Assembly (NCBI GenBank): GCA_016713405.1 | Contig: JADJPF010000003.1 | Coordinates: 124,001-188,000, forward strand | From: Blastocatellia bacterium | Lineage (GTDB): Bacteria; Acidobacteriota; Blastocatellia; Chloracidobacteriales; JADJPF01 | Direction of reading: 5' to 3' | DNA length: 64,000 nucleotides | Part shown: positions 16,862-26,756 of the stretch, piece after piece | How the letters are laid out: every line of letters begins with the position of its first letter | Numbering within the stretch: the stretch's first letter is position 1 | Position numbers and translations under genes: made by a program | The notes under the pieces: model-generated | What the model was told of the DNA's origin: nothing | Seen by the model: only the letters and a program-made list of their open reading frames with translations | Database searches by the model: none

Positions 16862-18157
16862 ATGACAAAATTCTTACATATTTCTGATATACATTTAGGA
16901 ATTAAGCGTTATGGTCTAGAAGATCGCACTGTAGATTTTTTCAAAGCCTGGCAAACTTGTCTGCAAAAATATGCAATAGAAGAAAATGTAGATTTTGTTT
17001 TAATAGGAGGGGATTTATTTGACCGCCGCCAAATAGATCCACAAGCAGCAAACCATGCAATAGCAATGCTTGAGCAATTAAAGTTAGCAGCAATACCTGT
17101 TTTTGCTATAGAAGGAAATCATGACCAACGCGAAACAGGTTCAAAATTTAGTTGGTTGCGTAGTTTATCAAAATGGCGTTTTTTCCATTTAGTTGAACCA
17201 GATCAAGATAATGGTCAAATTGTTTATAAGCCTTGGAATGAAGAAAAACATGAAGGCGGATTTATTGATTGTAAAGACGTTAGAATTTTTGGTTCACGTT
17301 GGTATGGTGTAACAACAGGTAACGTTTTACCTCAGTTACACGAAGCGATCCGGCCAAATTTACGTGAAGGAGCATATAACGTTATGATGCTCCATACTGA
17401 AGTAGAAGGACAATTAAACCGTCCAATTCCAGCTTTATCAACAAATAAGTTGCTACAATTAAAAAATGGTATAGACTATTTAGCTTTAGGACATATTCAT
17501 AAGAGTTTTACTATAGATAATTGGGCATTTAATCCTGGTTCACTTGAAGCAGCAACAATTGATGAATATAAAGAAACTCGGGGAGCTTACCTAGTAGAAT
17601 TAAAGGATGGGAAAATACAAGCGCGACTGGTACAGGATTATCAAAAAAGACCTTTTGATTTTTCTGACTTTGATTTATCAGAATTTCCAAGTCCTGATGA
17701 AGCAGCAAAAGCTCTAACAGAATTTTTAATTAAAAAATGTCCTAGCAAATCTATTGAACTAGAAAAAGAAAAACAGCCCATCATTGAATTAACCTTAACA
17801 GGGCGACTAGCTTTTAAGAGTTCTTTAATGAAATTAGAAGAAATCAAGTCTCAAGTTAAAGAAACAACAAATGTTTTAGAAATCATCTTTCGCAATGAAA
17901 CTATACCTAATGAATATGCTGTAGCAGCAAATCTAGGTAGTGGAACACCAAAAGCAGAAAGAGAATTACAAGTATTAAAAGATTTGGTTGCTCAAAACCC
18001 CCTTTATAGAGAGCGGGCAAATAATTTAGCTAATTTAATTTTAGAAATGAAGCGTCTTACTTTAGCAGGTGAAAAGTCAGAAAAGTTACTAGAAACCCTG
18101 GAACAGCAAAATTCTTCTCCTTCTTTAGATCTGGTGGCTAGTGCTAGCACAGATTAG
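16862..18157 (+). CDS. SbcD/Mre11-like DNA repair exonuclease
   Basis: The 431-residue calcineurin-like phosphoesterase carries all metal-binding blocks: FLHISDIHLG, LIGGDLFDRR, EGNHDQRE, MLHTEVEG and LGHIHKS. This set and length match SbcD/Mre11 subunits, which act as Mn-dependent nucleases on double-strand ends together with an SbcC/Rad50 ATPase. No sbcC neighbour is present; the gene instead follows the SAM adenosyltransferase by 6 bp and precedes the kinase pair by 33 bp. The partner must be encoded elsewhere, or the protein works alone like other YhaO/Mre11-like members. Confidence 0.85.
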   Translation: MTKFLHISDIHLGIKRYGLEDRTVDFFKAWQTCLQKYAIEENVDFVLIGGDLFDRRQIDPQAANHAIAMLEQLKLAAIPVFAIEGNHDQRETGSKFSWLRSLSKWRFFHLVEPDQDNGQIVYKPWNEEKHEGGFIDCKDVRIFGSRWYGVTTGNVLPQLHEAIRPNLREGAYNVMMLHTEVEGQLNRPIPALSTNKLLQLKNGIDYLALGHIHKSFTIDNWAFNPGSLEAATIDEYKETRGAYLVELKDGKIQARLVQDYQKRPFDFSDFDLSEFPSPDEAAKALTEFLIKKCPSKSIELEKEKQPIIELTLTGRLAFKSSLMKLEEIKSQVKETTNVLEIIFRNETIPNEYAVAANLGSGTPKAERELQVLKDLVAQNPLYRERANNLANLILEMKRLTLAGEKSEKLLETLEQQNSSPSLDLVASASTD

Positions 18158-18190
18158 GAATTAACCTTAAAAATCTTTAGGAAAACACTT

Positions 18191-20846
18191 ATGGCTGTCT
18201 GCTCTAATGCCCGTTGTTTTCGTCCTAAACCTAGTGATCTAGGGCGTTGTCTAACTTGCAATAGCCTAGTAACTAATACGTTGGTCAAGCAACGTTATGA
18301 GATTAAACAGACCATTGGCCGAGGCGGTTTTGGCACAACGTATTTAACCAAAGATAGAGATCGTTTTAATGAGTCTTGTGTCTTAAAAGAATTAAACCTA
18401 CCATCTAAAGATTTATTTGACTCAGAATTTGACAACGACTTAGACACAGCAGAACGGTTATTTAAGCGAGAAGCTCAGGTATTACTTAATTTACAACATC
18501 CAGGCATTCCAAAATTACACGCTTATTTTCATGAGAAAAACTACTCTTACCTAGTACAAGATTTTATTCCGGGTTTTACTTTAGCAGAAGAGGTAGAAAA
18601 CAATAAGCGAACCTTTGACGAACAAGAAGCCCGTACATTACTTATGGAATTAGCTGATATTTTAGAATATCTGCATAATCAAACACCCTCTATTATTCAC
18701 CGAGATATTAAACCTCAAAATTTAATGAGACATGCTAGAGGGAAGTTACTTTTAATAGACTTTGGTGCAGTTTGTCAGGCAGCAACTCCTAGTAAAAGGA
18801 CTTTGATAGGCTCTCCAGGCTACTCTCCACCAGAACAAATTGCAGGCCATCCTGTACCACAAAGTGATCTTTATGCTGCTGGTGCTACTATTTTACGGCT
18901 CTTAACAGGACTACATCCTAGTCAATTATTTAATAGCAAGATGCGTAAATTTGAATGGGAAAATAGCACACAAATTAGCCCTAGATTCTCAGTTTTATTA
19001 AAACAATTGGTTGCTCAAGACTTTTTGCAAAGAACTCCATCTGCAACAGAATTAAAACACCAACTTTTAGAAATTAGCGATGAAAAACCTAATAAGGAAG
19101 TAAAAGCTATAAATCTTGAACCTTATGAACTGCTTACAGCATTACATCAAGAACGAGATACTCAGGATTTTCAAGTTACAATGGAAAGTAACCCGCTACT
19201 AAAAGATCCACAGCAATTTAATACCGCCCGATTAGCAGACGAGGTAGGAAATTTAGAACCAATGTCTATACTACATCTGTTACAACGCTTTTATACAGAG
19301 CGTTTTACAGGTGAATTAATTTGTAGCAAAGGGTTAATTTCAAAAACCATTTATTTTGAAGATGGCTCAATAATTTTTGCTAATAGTTCTTTATCAAGTG
19401 AGCGTTTAGGCGAAATGTTAATTCGTATTGGTAGAATTAGCATTTCTGAATATGAGCAAGCTGCAAATTTGATGAGAATCAAAAAGCTTCGTTTTGGGTC
19501 TGCTTTAATGGAAATAGATTGTATTACTCCAGCAGAACTTCGCCCATTTATTGTTACTCAAATAGCTAATATTATTTATTCACTTTTTGAGTGGAATTCT
19601 GGTCAGTATGGAATTAAAGCAACACAACCTCAAGCAGAAGCAATAAAAATTCCTGTTTCTACAGCAGATATTATTTTTGAAGGGCTACGCCGTATGGAAA
19701 ATACGGATATGATAAAAACTTGGTTAGGTGATTTTACTCGTAAAGTTATTTCAACTGATGACCCTTGGATGCTTTATAGAGTAGTAAAGCTCCAACCTAA
19801 AGAAGCTTTTATTGTTTCACGCCTTGATAGTGTTATGTCTATAGAGGAAATTCTATCTATAGGAGGATTACTAGAAACAGAAACCTTAAAAACCCTTTGT
19901 GGTCTGCTAGCTATAGGGATTTTACAGTGGGCAGATGAAAATAAACCTTCTTATAGAGATATTACTATAGCTAATGTTTTAATTGGCCCGGCTGTATTTC
20001 CAAACACATTTGATATACATAGCGCGACACAGTTTTGTTATGAAGTAGAAAATCTACTTAAATTAATAAATACAAGTAACTACTATGAAATGCTATCGTT
20101 GTCTCCTGATGCAAATGAAGAAGAAATTAGAGAACGCTATATTTTGCTTGCTAAGAAATTTCATCCTGACCGCAATATTCAACTAGTTAACTATAACTTA
20201 AACTTAAATAAAGAGTTAGAAAAGCTATTTCAATATATTAGCGAAGCATATTTAACATTAAGTAATCGGCGAAGTCGAACAAAATATAATAATTCTTTAC
20301 TTAGGAAAAGTGTTGCTAGCTCAGAAGACTTAAATAAGTCTCTTGCAAATAATAAGACTTTACAAAAGCCCTCTCCACCCACTAAAGAAATAAATAAGCT
20401 TGTTGAGGATGCTCCAAAACCTACAGTGCAATCAATTGCAGAACTTCCAACTTTAGAAGCTACGCCGGCATCTGCTTTAATAGTTAATACTAAAGATGAT
20501 TCAGCAGGACAAACCTGGCTAAAGAAAGGTTTAAGCTATTATAATGATGGTCAATATGAGCATGCATCACGTGCTTTTTTGGGCTGCAACTATGGTTGAA
20601 CCAAATAATTCAGAATTTCATAGCTATTTAGCCCGTTGTTTAGCAATGCTTTCAGGTTGTGCAGATGAAGCAGAAAAAGAATTTACTAAAGCAATAGAAC
20701 TTAATCCAAATAATGCAGATTATTATGTGCAACTAGGACTTTTTTATCAAAAAATTAATTTACTAAAAGAATCAGAAAAAATGTTTGATAAAGCATTAAT
20801 GATTTGTCCTAGCCATTTTGTTGCCCTACGTGCCAAACAATCTTAA
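18191..20846 (+). CDS. Ser/Thr kinase with zinc knuckle, PATAN, J-domain and TPR (frameshifted)
   Basis: Domain order: an N-terminal four-cysteine knuckle (Cys4, 9, 20, 23); a Hanks-type kinase with glycine loop GRGGFGTTY (43-51), Lys66, HRD at 170-172, DFG from 190 and a PPEQ activation-segment end; a DUF4388/PATAN-like region (~360-480); a J-domain with HPD at 658-660; then TPR. The first frame stops at 20599 in mid-TPR. Removing one T from the T6 run at 20575-20580 restores the reading into a TPR end (EAEKEFTKAIELNPNNADYY) closing at 20846. The following paralog has the same ending, confirming the reconstruction. All kinase catalytic residues are intact. It is cytoplasmic, with no membrane segment seen. 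Confidence 0.85.
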
Positions 20847-20886
20847 GGAAAAACTAACTACTTTCCCATAAACGAGCAATATTTAG

Positions 20887-20916
20887 TTGGCCTTGAAAAA
20901 TATTTGCAATTATAAT
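20887..20916 (+). promoter_or_regulatory. Predicted promoter for second kinase
   Basis: TTGGCC (20887-20892), an 18-bp spacer and a perfect TATAAT (20911-20916) precede the second kinase start by about 65 bp. This suggests the paralog has its own transcription start, although readthrough from the first kinase is also possible. Confidence 0.4.
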
Positions 20917-20981
20917 GGGGTGTTTAGTTAAAATATTTATCTAATAATTCTTAGTAGTTACTTTCGTTGGAGGCTTGTAAA

Positions 20982-23900
20982 ATGTCGACCTGTGCTAATC
21001 CACGTTGTGCTGAACCTAAGCCAAGTGAAACGGGTCGTTGTCTTACTTGTCAATCACTTTATATTAATACATTAGTTAGACATCGTTATGAAATAAAAAA
21101 AATTGTTGGAAAAGGTGGATTTGGCACTACTTATTTAATTGAAGATCAAGACTGTTTTAATGAGCTACGTATCTTAAAAGAACTTTCTCCTCGTTCAAAT
21201 GAAGCTGATGATGAAGATGATTTAGGTATTACAGCCGAAAGACTTTTTCGCCGTGAAGCACAAGTCCTATTAAACCTACAACACCCTGGCATACCTAAGC
21301 TTTATGCTTACTTTAATGACAATAATTATTCATACTTAGTACAAGATTTTATACCGGGCCATACTTTAGCCGAAGACGTTGATAAACATAAACATATATT
21401 CTCCGAAGCAGAAGTTCAAGCAGTACTTTTAGAGGTTGCTGATATTTTAGAGTATCTTCACTCGCGCACACCTCCTATTGTACATCGAGATATAAAGCCC
21501 CAAAATCTAATGCGTCATAGCAATGGAAGGCTTCAGTTAATAGATTTTGGGGCTGTATGTTTAGCCGCAGTCGGATCTAATACAGGCTCACAAACATTAA
21601 TTGGCTCACCTGGCTATGCTCCCCCAGAGCAAATTTTTGGTCATCCTGTTCCACAAAGTGATCTCTATGCTGCTGGAGCAACAGCCCTACGTTTACTTAC
21701 TGGAGTACATCCTAGCCAATTTTTTAATAACCGTACTCAACAAATGGAGTGGCAAAATAAGATTAATATTAGCCCAGAATTTACAGCCATTCTAAGCGAT
21801 TTATTGGTTAGAGACGCTAAAAAGCGTTTAAGTAGTGCCTCAGAGCTTAAAGCCAGGCTAGAAAAACTAATTAGCAACAAAAACCCAAATATTATAAAAG
21901 AAAGCTCTATAGATATTTCTAATGTTTCAAGTAATGTTAATTTTTCTAAAAGTAGTGATACTTTACCTTTTCCCCAAGAATCGTTTTCTAACTTAAATAC
22001 TCCTTCAACGCTTTTCCCTGTTGAAGTTAAAACGGTTTCAGAAAGCCAAGAAACTTCAGCTATAGAAATAGAATTATCAGACATAGAAGCACAACAATCT
22101 AATCAACTACTTAGCGAAAGATCAGACGAGTCAGGAGATTTACAGCAAAATTCCATTATTTTTCTACTTAAAAAATTCCATCAAGAAAAAGCAAGCGGTT
22201 TGTTAGTTTTTACAAATACACATGAGCATGTTAATAAAACTGTCTACCTTGACAATGGTTTAGTCGTTTTTGCTAGTAGTAGCATCAAAACCGAGCGTTT
22301 AGGAGAATGGTTGCTTTCTATTAGAAGAATAACTCAAAAAGATTTTTTAGAAGCTTCTGAGTTAATGAAATTATCTAATATTCGTTTTGGTACAGCATTA
22401 GTAAGAATTGGAGTCTTGCAAGCAGAAGAATTAAAATCATTAGTAATTGAACAAGTTTCTAATATAGTTTATTCACTATTTAATTGGACAAGCGGCCAAT
22501 ATCAATTTTGGAGGACAATTCCACCAAAAGAAGATATTAAAATATCTATTTCTAGTAGTGAAATAATTTTACAAGGCTTACAAAGGCTAGAAAATACTAT
22601 TTTATTAAAATCCTGGTTAGGGGATCTTTCCCGTAAATTAGCTATCACTAATAACCAAGAAAAGCTTTATAAATCTGTTAAATTAGACCCAAAACAAGCC
22701 TTTGTGGTTTCACGTATTGACCGACCTATGTCTATAGAAGAGATTCTAACTATGGGAGGACTACCTGAAACAGAAATACTTAAGACTATTTATGGTTTAA
22801 TTTCTATTGGTGTATTAGAATGGTCATTAGAAAAAGAAACTCCTAAAGAAATACCTAAGCAAGAGCTTTCTATTAAACCACTAGATACAAAGACAAAACC
22901 TGCTAGCCCTAGTCAAGCAGAATTTGATATTCAAAGTGCTGCTGCCTTTTGTTATGAAGTAGAAAATACTTTAAGACATTTTGAAGATGCTAATTATTAT
23001 AGTGTTTTAGAAGTAGATAAAGACGCTAGCCTTTTGCAAATCCAAACTGCTTATGCAAGACTTTCACAGAAATTCCACCCAGATCATCATATAAAACTAT
23101 CTAAATATAACCTTAGTATAAAGAATGAATTAGAAAAAGTTTTTGGACGTTTGACAGAAGCTTGCCATACTTTAAGTAACCCTAAATTGCGTGAAGAATA
23201 TGATTTATCCTTACGTAAAACTATAATTAAATCAACTAACTCTAGCAAACTAGAAAAAGCTCGCACAGAAGCAGAAAGACCTTCAATACCAAATTCAAGC
23301 ACTAATTCAAGTATTCGTACACCACTTCCTTTCCCTAAAATTGACGCAGTAAAACCATCTACTCCTCAAAACAGTCTTTCTAACCCCTCTATAAACCAGA
23401 CAATAACAAATAAGTCAACTAATGCACCTGCAAAATCTAGTCCAGCCGCGCCACTTAATTTACAAAATTTACAAGCAGAAACAAAACCTGCAATCAATCC
23501 AACTAAAGTAGAACAGCCCAGTAAAACAGAAAAAGTAGCTCCTAGGATAGATTCTTTAGGTAGTTCTTTTAGAACAACGCCAAAAGAAGAAGCTAAACCA
23601 ACACCTAGCCGATTAGGAACACCTAGTCTACCACCTACACCTATGGCAGCCGATGGGCCACGCAGCACAGCTACAGCATCAGCTAAAAGTTGGTTCCAAA
23701 AAGGTTTAGACTATTATAATTCTAGTTTAATTGGACAAGCTTGCCGTGCTTTTCAAGCTGCTGTAACGGCTGATCCCCAACAAGCCGAATATCATATTTA
23801 TTTAGCTCGTAGTTTGGCACAAATGAAAGATTTTTATATGGATGCAGAACAAGAATTTTACAAAGCTATTGAACTGGCACCTAAAAATCCAGATTATTTT

Positions 23901-24023
23901 GCTGAATTAGGACTTTTTTATCAAAAAATAAACATGGCTCGTCAAGCAGAAGAAATGTTTAGTAAAGCTCTAGAATTAAATCCAAACCATCCTGTAATTC
24001 AATTTTCTAAACAAAAGAAGTAA
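20982..24023 (+). CDS. Ser/Thr kinase with zinc knuckle, PATAN, J-domain and TPR (intact paralog)
   Basis: The 1013-residue protein repeats the architecture of its upstream neighbour: Cys4-Cys9-Cys20-Cys23 knuckle, glycine loop GKGGFGTTY, HRD starting at His168, LIDFGAV, PPEQ, PATAN-like region (~380-520), J-domain with HPD at 699-701, a long Ser/Pro/Lys-rich linker (~750-900) and C-terminal TPR (EFYKAIELAPKNPDYF). The ATG at 20982 has GGAGG (20969-20973) eight bases upstream; the in-frame TTG at 20967 overlaps that site and is rejected. The kinase is catalytically complete. A J-domain on a kinase implies recruitment of an Hsp70 partner; the TPR tail would bind other proteins. The pair clearly arose by tandem duplication. 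Confidence 0.9.
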   Translation: MSTCANPRCAEPKPSETGRCLTCQSLYINTLVRHRYEIKKIVGKGGFGTTYLIEDQDCFNELRILKELSPRSNEADDEDDLGITAERLFRREAQVLLNLQHPGIPKLYAYFNDNNYSYLVQDFIPGHTLAEDVDKHKHIFSEAEVQAVLLEVADILEYLHSRTPPIVHRDIKPQNLMRHSNGRLQLIDFGAVCLAAVGSNTGSQTLIGSPGYAPPEQIFGHPVPQSDLYAAGATALRLLTGVHPSQFFNNRTQQMEWQNKINISPEFTAILSDLLVRDAKKRLSSASELKARLEKLISNKNPNIIKESSIDISNVSSNVNFSKSSDTLPFPQESFSNLNTPSTLFPVEVKTVSESQETSAIEIELSDIEAQQSNQLLSERSDESGDLQQNSIIFLLKKFHQEKASGLLVFTNTHEHVNKTVYLDNGLVVFASSSIKTERLGEWLLSIRRITQKDFLEASELMKLSNIRFGTALVRIGVLQAEELKSLVIEQVSNIVYSLFNWTSGQYQFWRTIPPKEDIKISISSSEIILQGLQRLENTILLKSWLGDLSRKLAITNNQEKLYKSVKLDPKQAFVVSRIDRPMSIEEILTMGGLPETEILKTIYGLISIGVLEWSLEKETPKEIPKQELSIKPLDTKTKPASPSQAEFDIQSAAAFCYEVENTLRHFEDANYYSVLEVDKDASLLQIQTAYARLSQKFHPDHHIKLSKYNLSIKNELEKVFGRLTEACHTLSNPKLREEYDLSLRKTIIKSTNSSKLEKARTEAERPSIPNSSTNSSIRTPLPFPKIDAVKPSTPQNSLSNPSINQTITNKSTNAPAKSSPAAPLNLQNLQAETKPAINPTKVEQPSKTEKVAPRIDSLGSSFRTTPKEEAKPTPSRLGTPSLPPTPMAADGPRSTATASAKSWFQKGLDYYNSSLIGQACRAFQAAVTADPQQAEYHIYLARSLAQMKDFYMDAEQEFYKAIELAPKNPDYFAELGLFYQKINMARQAEEMFSKALELNPNHPVIQFSKQKK

Positions 24024-24096
24024 ATAAATTAACTTTGGAAAAAAGATAGGAAACCTATCTATAATTAGCTTTATATTTTATTTTGAGGAAAGCTAT

Positions 24097-24408
24097 ATGC
24101 CGCAAGACACGCTTCTTTTAATGGTTTTTCTAGCTACAGTAATAGGGATTTTTGGCGTGCTTTTCTACTCTTCAAAGATTAACTTTTTAATAGATAAATG
24201 GGCAAAAGAAAACGGTTATAAGATAGTAAGCAAACAAGTTAAAAGTTTCTCTATGGGGCCGTTTTCTTCTTCTCCAAAACTAGGTCAACGTGTTTTTTAT
24301 GTTGAAGTTATCGATAAATCTGGAAATAAAAAGCTTGCTTGGGTTCGTTGTTATACTCGTTGGACAGAAATATTTCCTAATAAAATTGAAGTTGAATGGG
24401 ATAGTTAA
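24097..24408 (+). CDS. Small single-pass membrane protein, unknown function
   Basis: This 103-residue protein has one N-terminal hydrophobic helix (LLLMVFLATVIGIFGVLFY, residues 6-24) and a basic/aromatic cytoplasmic or periplasmic domain ending WVRCYTRWTEIFPNKIEVEWD. GAGGAAAG lies before the ATG. It follows the second kinase by 73 bp on the same strand and is closed by a strong terminator. No family is recognised. Confidence 0.65.
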   Translation: MPQDTLLLMVFLATVIGIFGVLFYSSKINFLIDKWAKENGYKIVSKQVKSFSMGPFSSSPKLGQRVFYVEVIDKSGNKKLAWVRCYTRWTEIFPNKIEVEWDS

Positions 24409-24414
24409 ACTAAA

Positions 24415-24467
24415 TAAATACAAAAGGCACTAAATTTAAGATTTAAATTTAGTGCCTTTTGTATTTA
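24415..24467. terminator. Bidirectional terminator, 23-bp perfect stem
   Basis: Bases 24415-24437 and 24445-24467 are perfectly complementary around a 7-nt loop. A-rich and T-rich outer ends give a uridine-rich tail on both strands. It lies between the converging small membrane gene and the secreted pseudo-matrixin gene, so it probably ends both. Confidence 0.85.
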
Positions 24468-24487
24468 TAAACTTATAAGTAATTTAC

Positions 24488-26485
24488 TTATTGTGGATTA
24501 CGGCGTTGACCTGCAACTTCATTAGATTCGCTATTTAGATCAGCATCAAAAATTGTTACAGTAAAATCTCCTTTTGTACCAATGGCATCTCTTACAACAC
24601 CAAAATAAACTATATCGCCATCCATACTACGAGCAGGTGTTAAGTTTGCGGCTGTCCCATTAATTCTAATTTGTTGGTTTAGTGTAAGCCCATCACCCTT
24701 AATAATTATAGCTTTTTGGTTAACAAACTTGCCTTTCATATTACGAACTTTTACAGCATCTGCTCTAGCACTTTTTAAAGATGGCCCATCAAAGAAAATA
24801 GCACTTGGCAAAGTAACATTACCACCAGGGCTAATTAATGTTATATCGCTTAAAGTTCCTGTCATACCTGGCCCAGCAACACCAAAAACAATTGTATTGT
24901 TGTTAGTAGCTTGAAAGGCTAATAATCTACCATTACTTAATCTTACCTGTGTTACTGTGCTGAAGTTAAACCCTGTGAGAGTTATCATAGAATTGCTATT
25001 ATAAGAGACTCTACTAGGTGAAACAGTTGTAATTCTTGGTGCTAAAGAAGTAGTAGCAAGTTGGAAAGTTTGTGTAGCCTTAAAATTAGCTTGATCCGTT
25101 ACAGTTACATCAAAAGTTTGAGACTCTACATTTGTTGGAATACCTGCAATTACTCCAAACATATTTAGATCTAAACCAAATGGAAGCCGTCCATTAGTAA
25201 CAGCATAGGTATAAGGAGGCGTGCCAGCCGCAGCAGTTACCTGAGCAAGATAAGCTACATTTACAGTAGGCACTGGTAAAGTAGCCGCATCTAATCTAAC
25301 AGGATCAACAAATGGATAAAGCCGGTTAACTCCTGACTGATCATCTGTGTTAAGGCGTGCGCCACGTTTATCTAAATGAGGAATAAAATACATAATGGCT
25401 TCGCGTAAAGTGGCATTAGGCTCATTTGGATCTGTTGAAGAATTGTCCAATCCAAAAGCAATACCTAAATCATGCGTTATTAATTCTTCTAAATCTTTTG
25501 AAGCACTTAGCACACTGTTAAACGCATTATTATAAAGAATATCTGCTTCCATGATTTGATTAAATCTTGTGCTATTGATAATACGAAAATTACTAGTGTT
25601 AACTACTAGCATAACCGTAGAAATCATTCCCTCACCACCCATTGGTGGATCCATCATATCCCTATCACAGCGACTAAAAGAAACCACCGACTGATTATCA
25701 GCCGCGATTCCACAAATACTTGTAGCTCCGCCATTAACTAAGCGAAGTTGAGAACCAGAATTATTCCAAGCTGTAATAGCATTATTAAGCTCAGTTACGG
25801 CCCCGCCAGAAACAGGAGCAGCCGTAGAATTAAGAGAAAACGTTACCATGCCCTTGTTGTCAGGCTGGAAAAAGCGAGTATTGGTCAAAGTAAAGTTATC
25901 TAAGCGTTCTCCTTGACCAGGAATATATTCTGTAGGAACAAGTTTTAAGTTATTAGTAGTATTTTGAGGATTAGCAGCAACTAATTCTTTTATATTTTGC
26001 AAATATTCTTGGGCATTATAAACTTTGGATTTATCTAAACTTGGGCGGAAAACAGTTTTATTTTCAGATGTTTGGGAGATTGAAAACTTGCCCATACCCA
26101 TATGAGCAGTATGCAAAACACCCTCGCTATTAGCCTTTAAGAAAAGCAGGACTTCTTCGCCAACAGAAAATTCTGGTGAGCCAGTTAACCAAACTTGTTT
26201 ATCACCTATTTTTCCGCCAACTTGTTCAATAACAATTGTGTTTGATCCAAGATCGCCTTTAATAGTTTGATTTAAGGCTATTGTAATATCTGTATAAATA
26301 TTAGTTTTACTAGCATCCCAACGGCTTTCTATAGAAAGCACTTTACCAGTAAGAATTGCGTCTGAACTAAGAACTAAATTTTTGTCACTGATTTTTACTA
26401 GACTGCCAGCTTGAGCTTGTTTTGTTACAAGTCCAAAAAAGGTGGCAACTATAAGTATCAACAACAGGTTAAGACATTTCCTCAT
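24488..26485 (-). CDS. Secreted matrixin-like protein with degenerate zinc site, putative-Ig and IPT/TIG domains
   Basis: A signal peptide (residues 1-26, ending TKQAQA) leads into 665 residues. Around His338 the sequence THDLGIAFGLDNSS aligns with the matrixin/astacin zinc helix HExGHxLGLxH, but the glutamate is Asp and the second and third histidines are Ile and Asn, so it is unlikely to be an active protease. The later PHLDKRGARLNTDDQSGVNRLYP matches the DxxGIRxLY end of matrixins. A putative-Ig motif (LPFGLDLNMFGVIAGIPT) and an IPT/TIG domain (SPSRVSYNSNSMITLTGFNFS) follow. GGAGGC precedes the ATG. It probably works at the cell surface or outside as an adhesion-type protein. Confidence 0.75.
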   Translation of the reverse strand: MRKCLNLLLILIVATFFGLVTKQAQAGSLVKISDKNLVLSSDAILTGKVLSIESRWDASKTNIYTDITIALNQTIKGDLGSNTIVIEQVGGKIGDKQVWLTGSPEFSVGEEVLLFLKANSEGVLHTAHMGMGKFSISQTSENKTVFRPSLDKSKVYNAQEYLQNIKELVAANPQNTTNNLKLVPTEYIPGQGERLDNFTLTNTRFFQPDNKGMVTFSLNSTAAPVSGGAVTELNNAITAWNNSGSQLRLVNGGATSICGIAADNQSVVSFSRCDRDMMDPPMGGEGMISTVMLVVNTSNFRIINSTRFNQIMEADILYNNAFNSVLSASKDLEELITHDLGIAFGLDNSSTDPNEPNATLREAIMYFIPHLDKRGARLNTDDQSGVNRLYPFVDPVRLDAATLPVPTVNVAYLAQVTAAAGTPPYTYAVTNGRLPFGLDLNMFGVIAGIPTNVESQTFDVTVTDQANFKATQTFQLATTSLAPRITTVSPSRVSYNSNSMITLTGFNFSTVTQVRLSNGRLLAFQATNNNTIVFGVAGPGMTGTLSDITLISPGGNVTLPSAIFFDGPSLKSARADAVKVRNMKGKFVNQKAIIIKGDGLTLNQQIRINGTAANLTPARSMDGDIVYFGVVRDAIGTKGDFTVTIFDADLNSESNEVAGQRRNPQ

Positions 26486-26695
26486 TTTTTTGCCTCCACA
26501 AAAAAATTATTATTGCTGCTTTTAGGTTTGCGTTGTGTCTTAAACACACTAATTTTTAGTAAAAAAAGATAAGTAAGGTTTTATAGTTTTATTATAAAGA
26601 GAATTTGCCAAAGAATTTATCTATTTTACACTGTGTTAAGATTTAATCACACCAAAAAATGTTAAGCAATAGTTGTTATTGCTGATAATAATAAA

Positions 26696-26732
26696 TTAAG
26701 CCACCATTAGAGAACAACTAACAGTGGCTTAA
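26696..26732 (-). terminator. Terminator of mreB
   Basis: TTAAGCCAC (26696-26704) pairs with 26724-26732, extended inside by TTAG/CTAA. Read on the minus strand it is followed by a T-rich stretch. It lies 25 bp after the mreB stop. Confidence 0.6.
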
Positions 26733-26756
26733 GTTACAAAATCTTGTAGAAAAACT

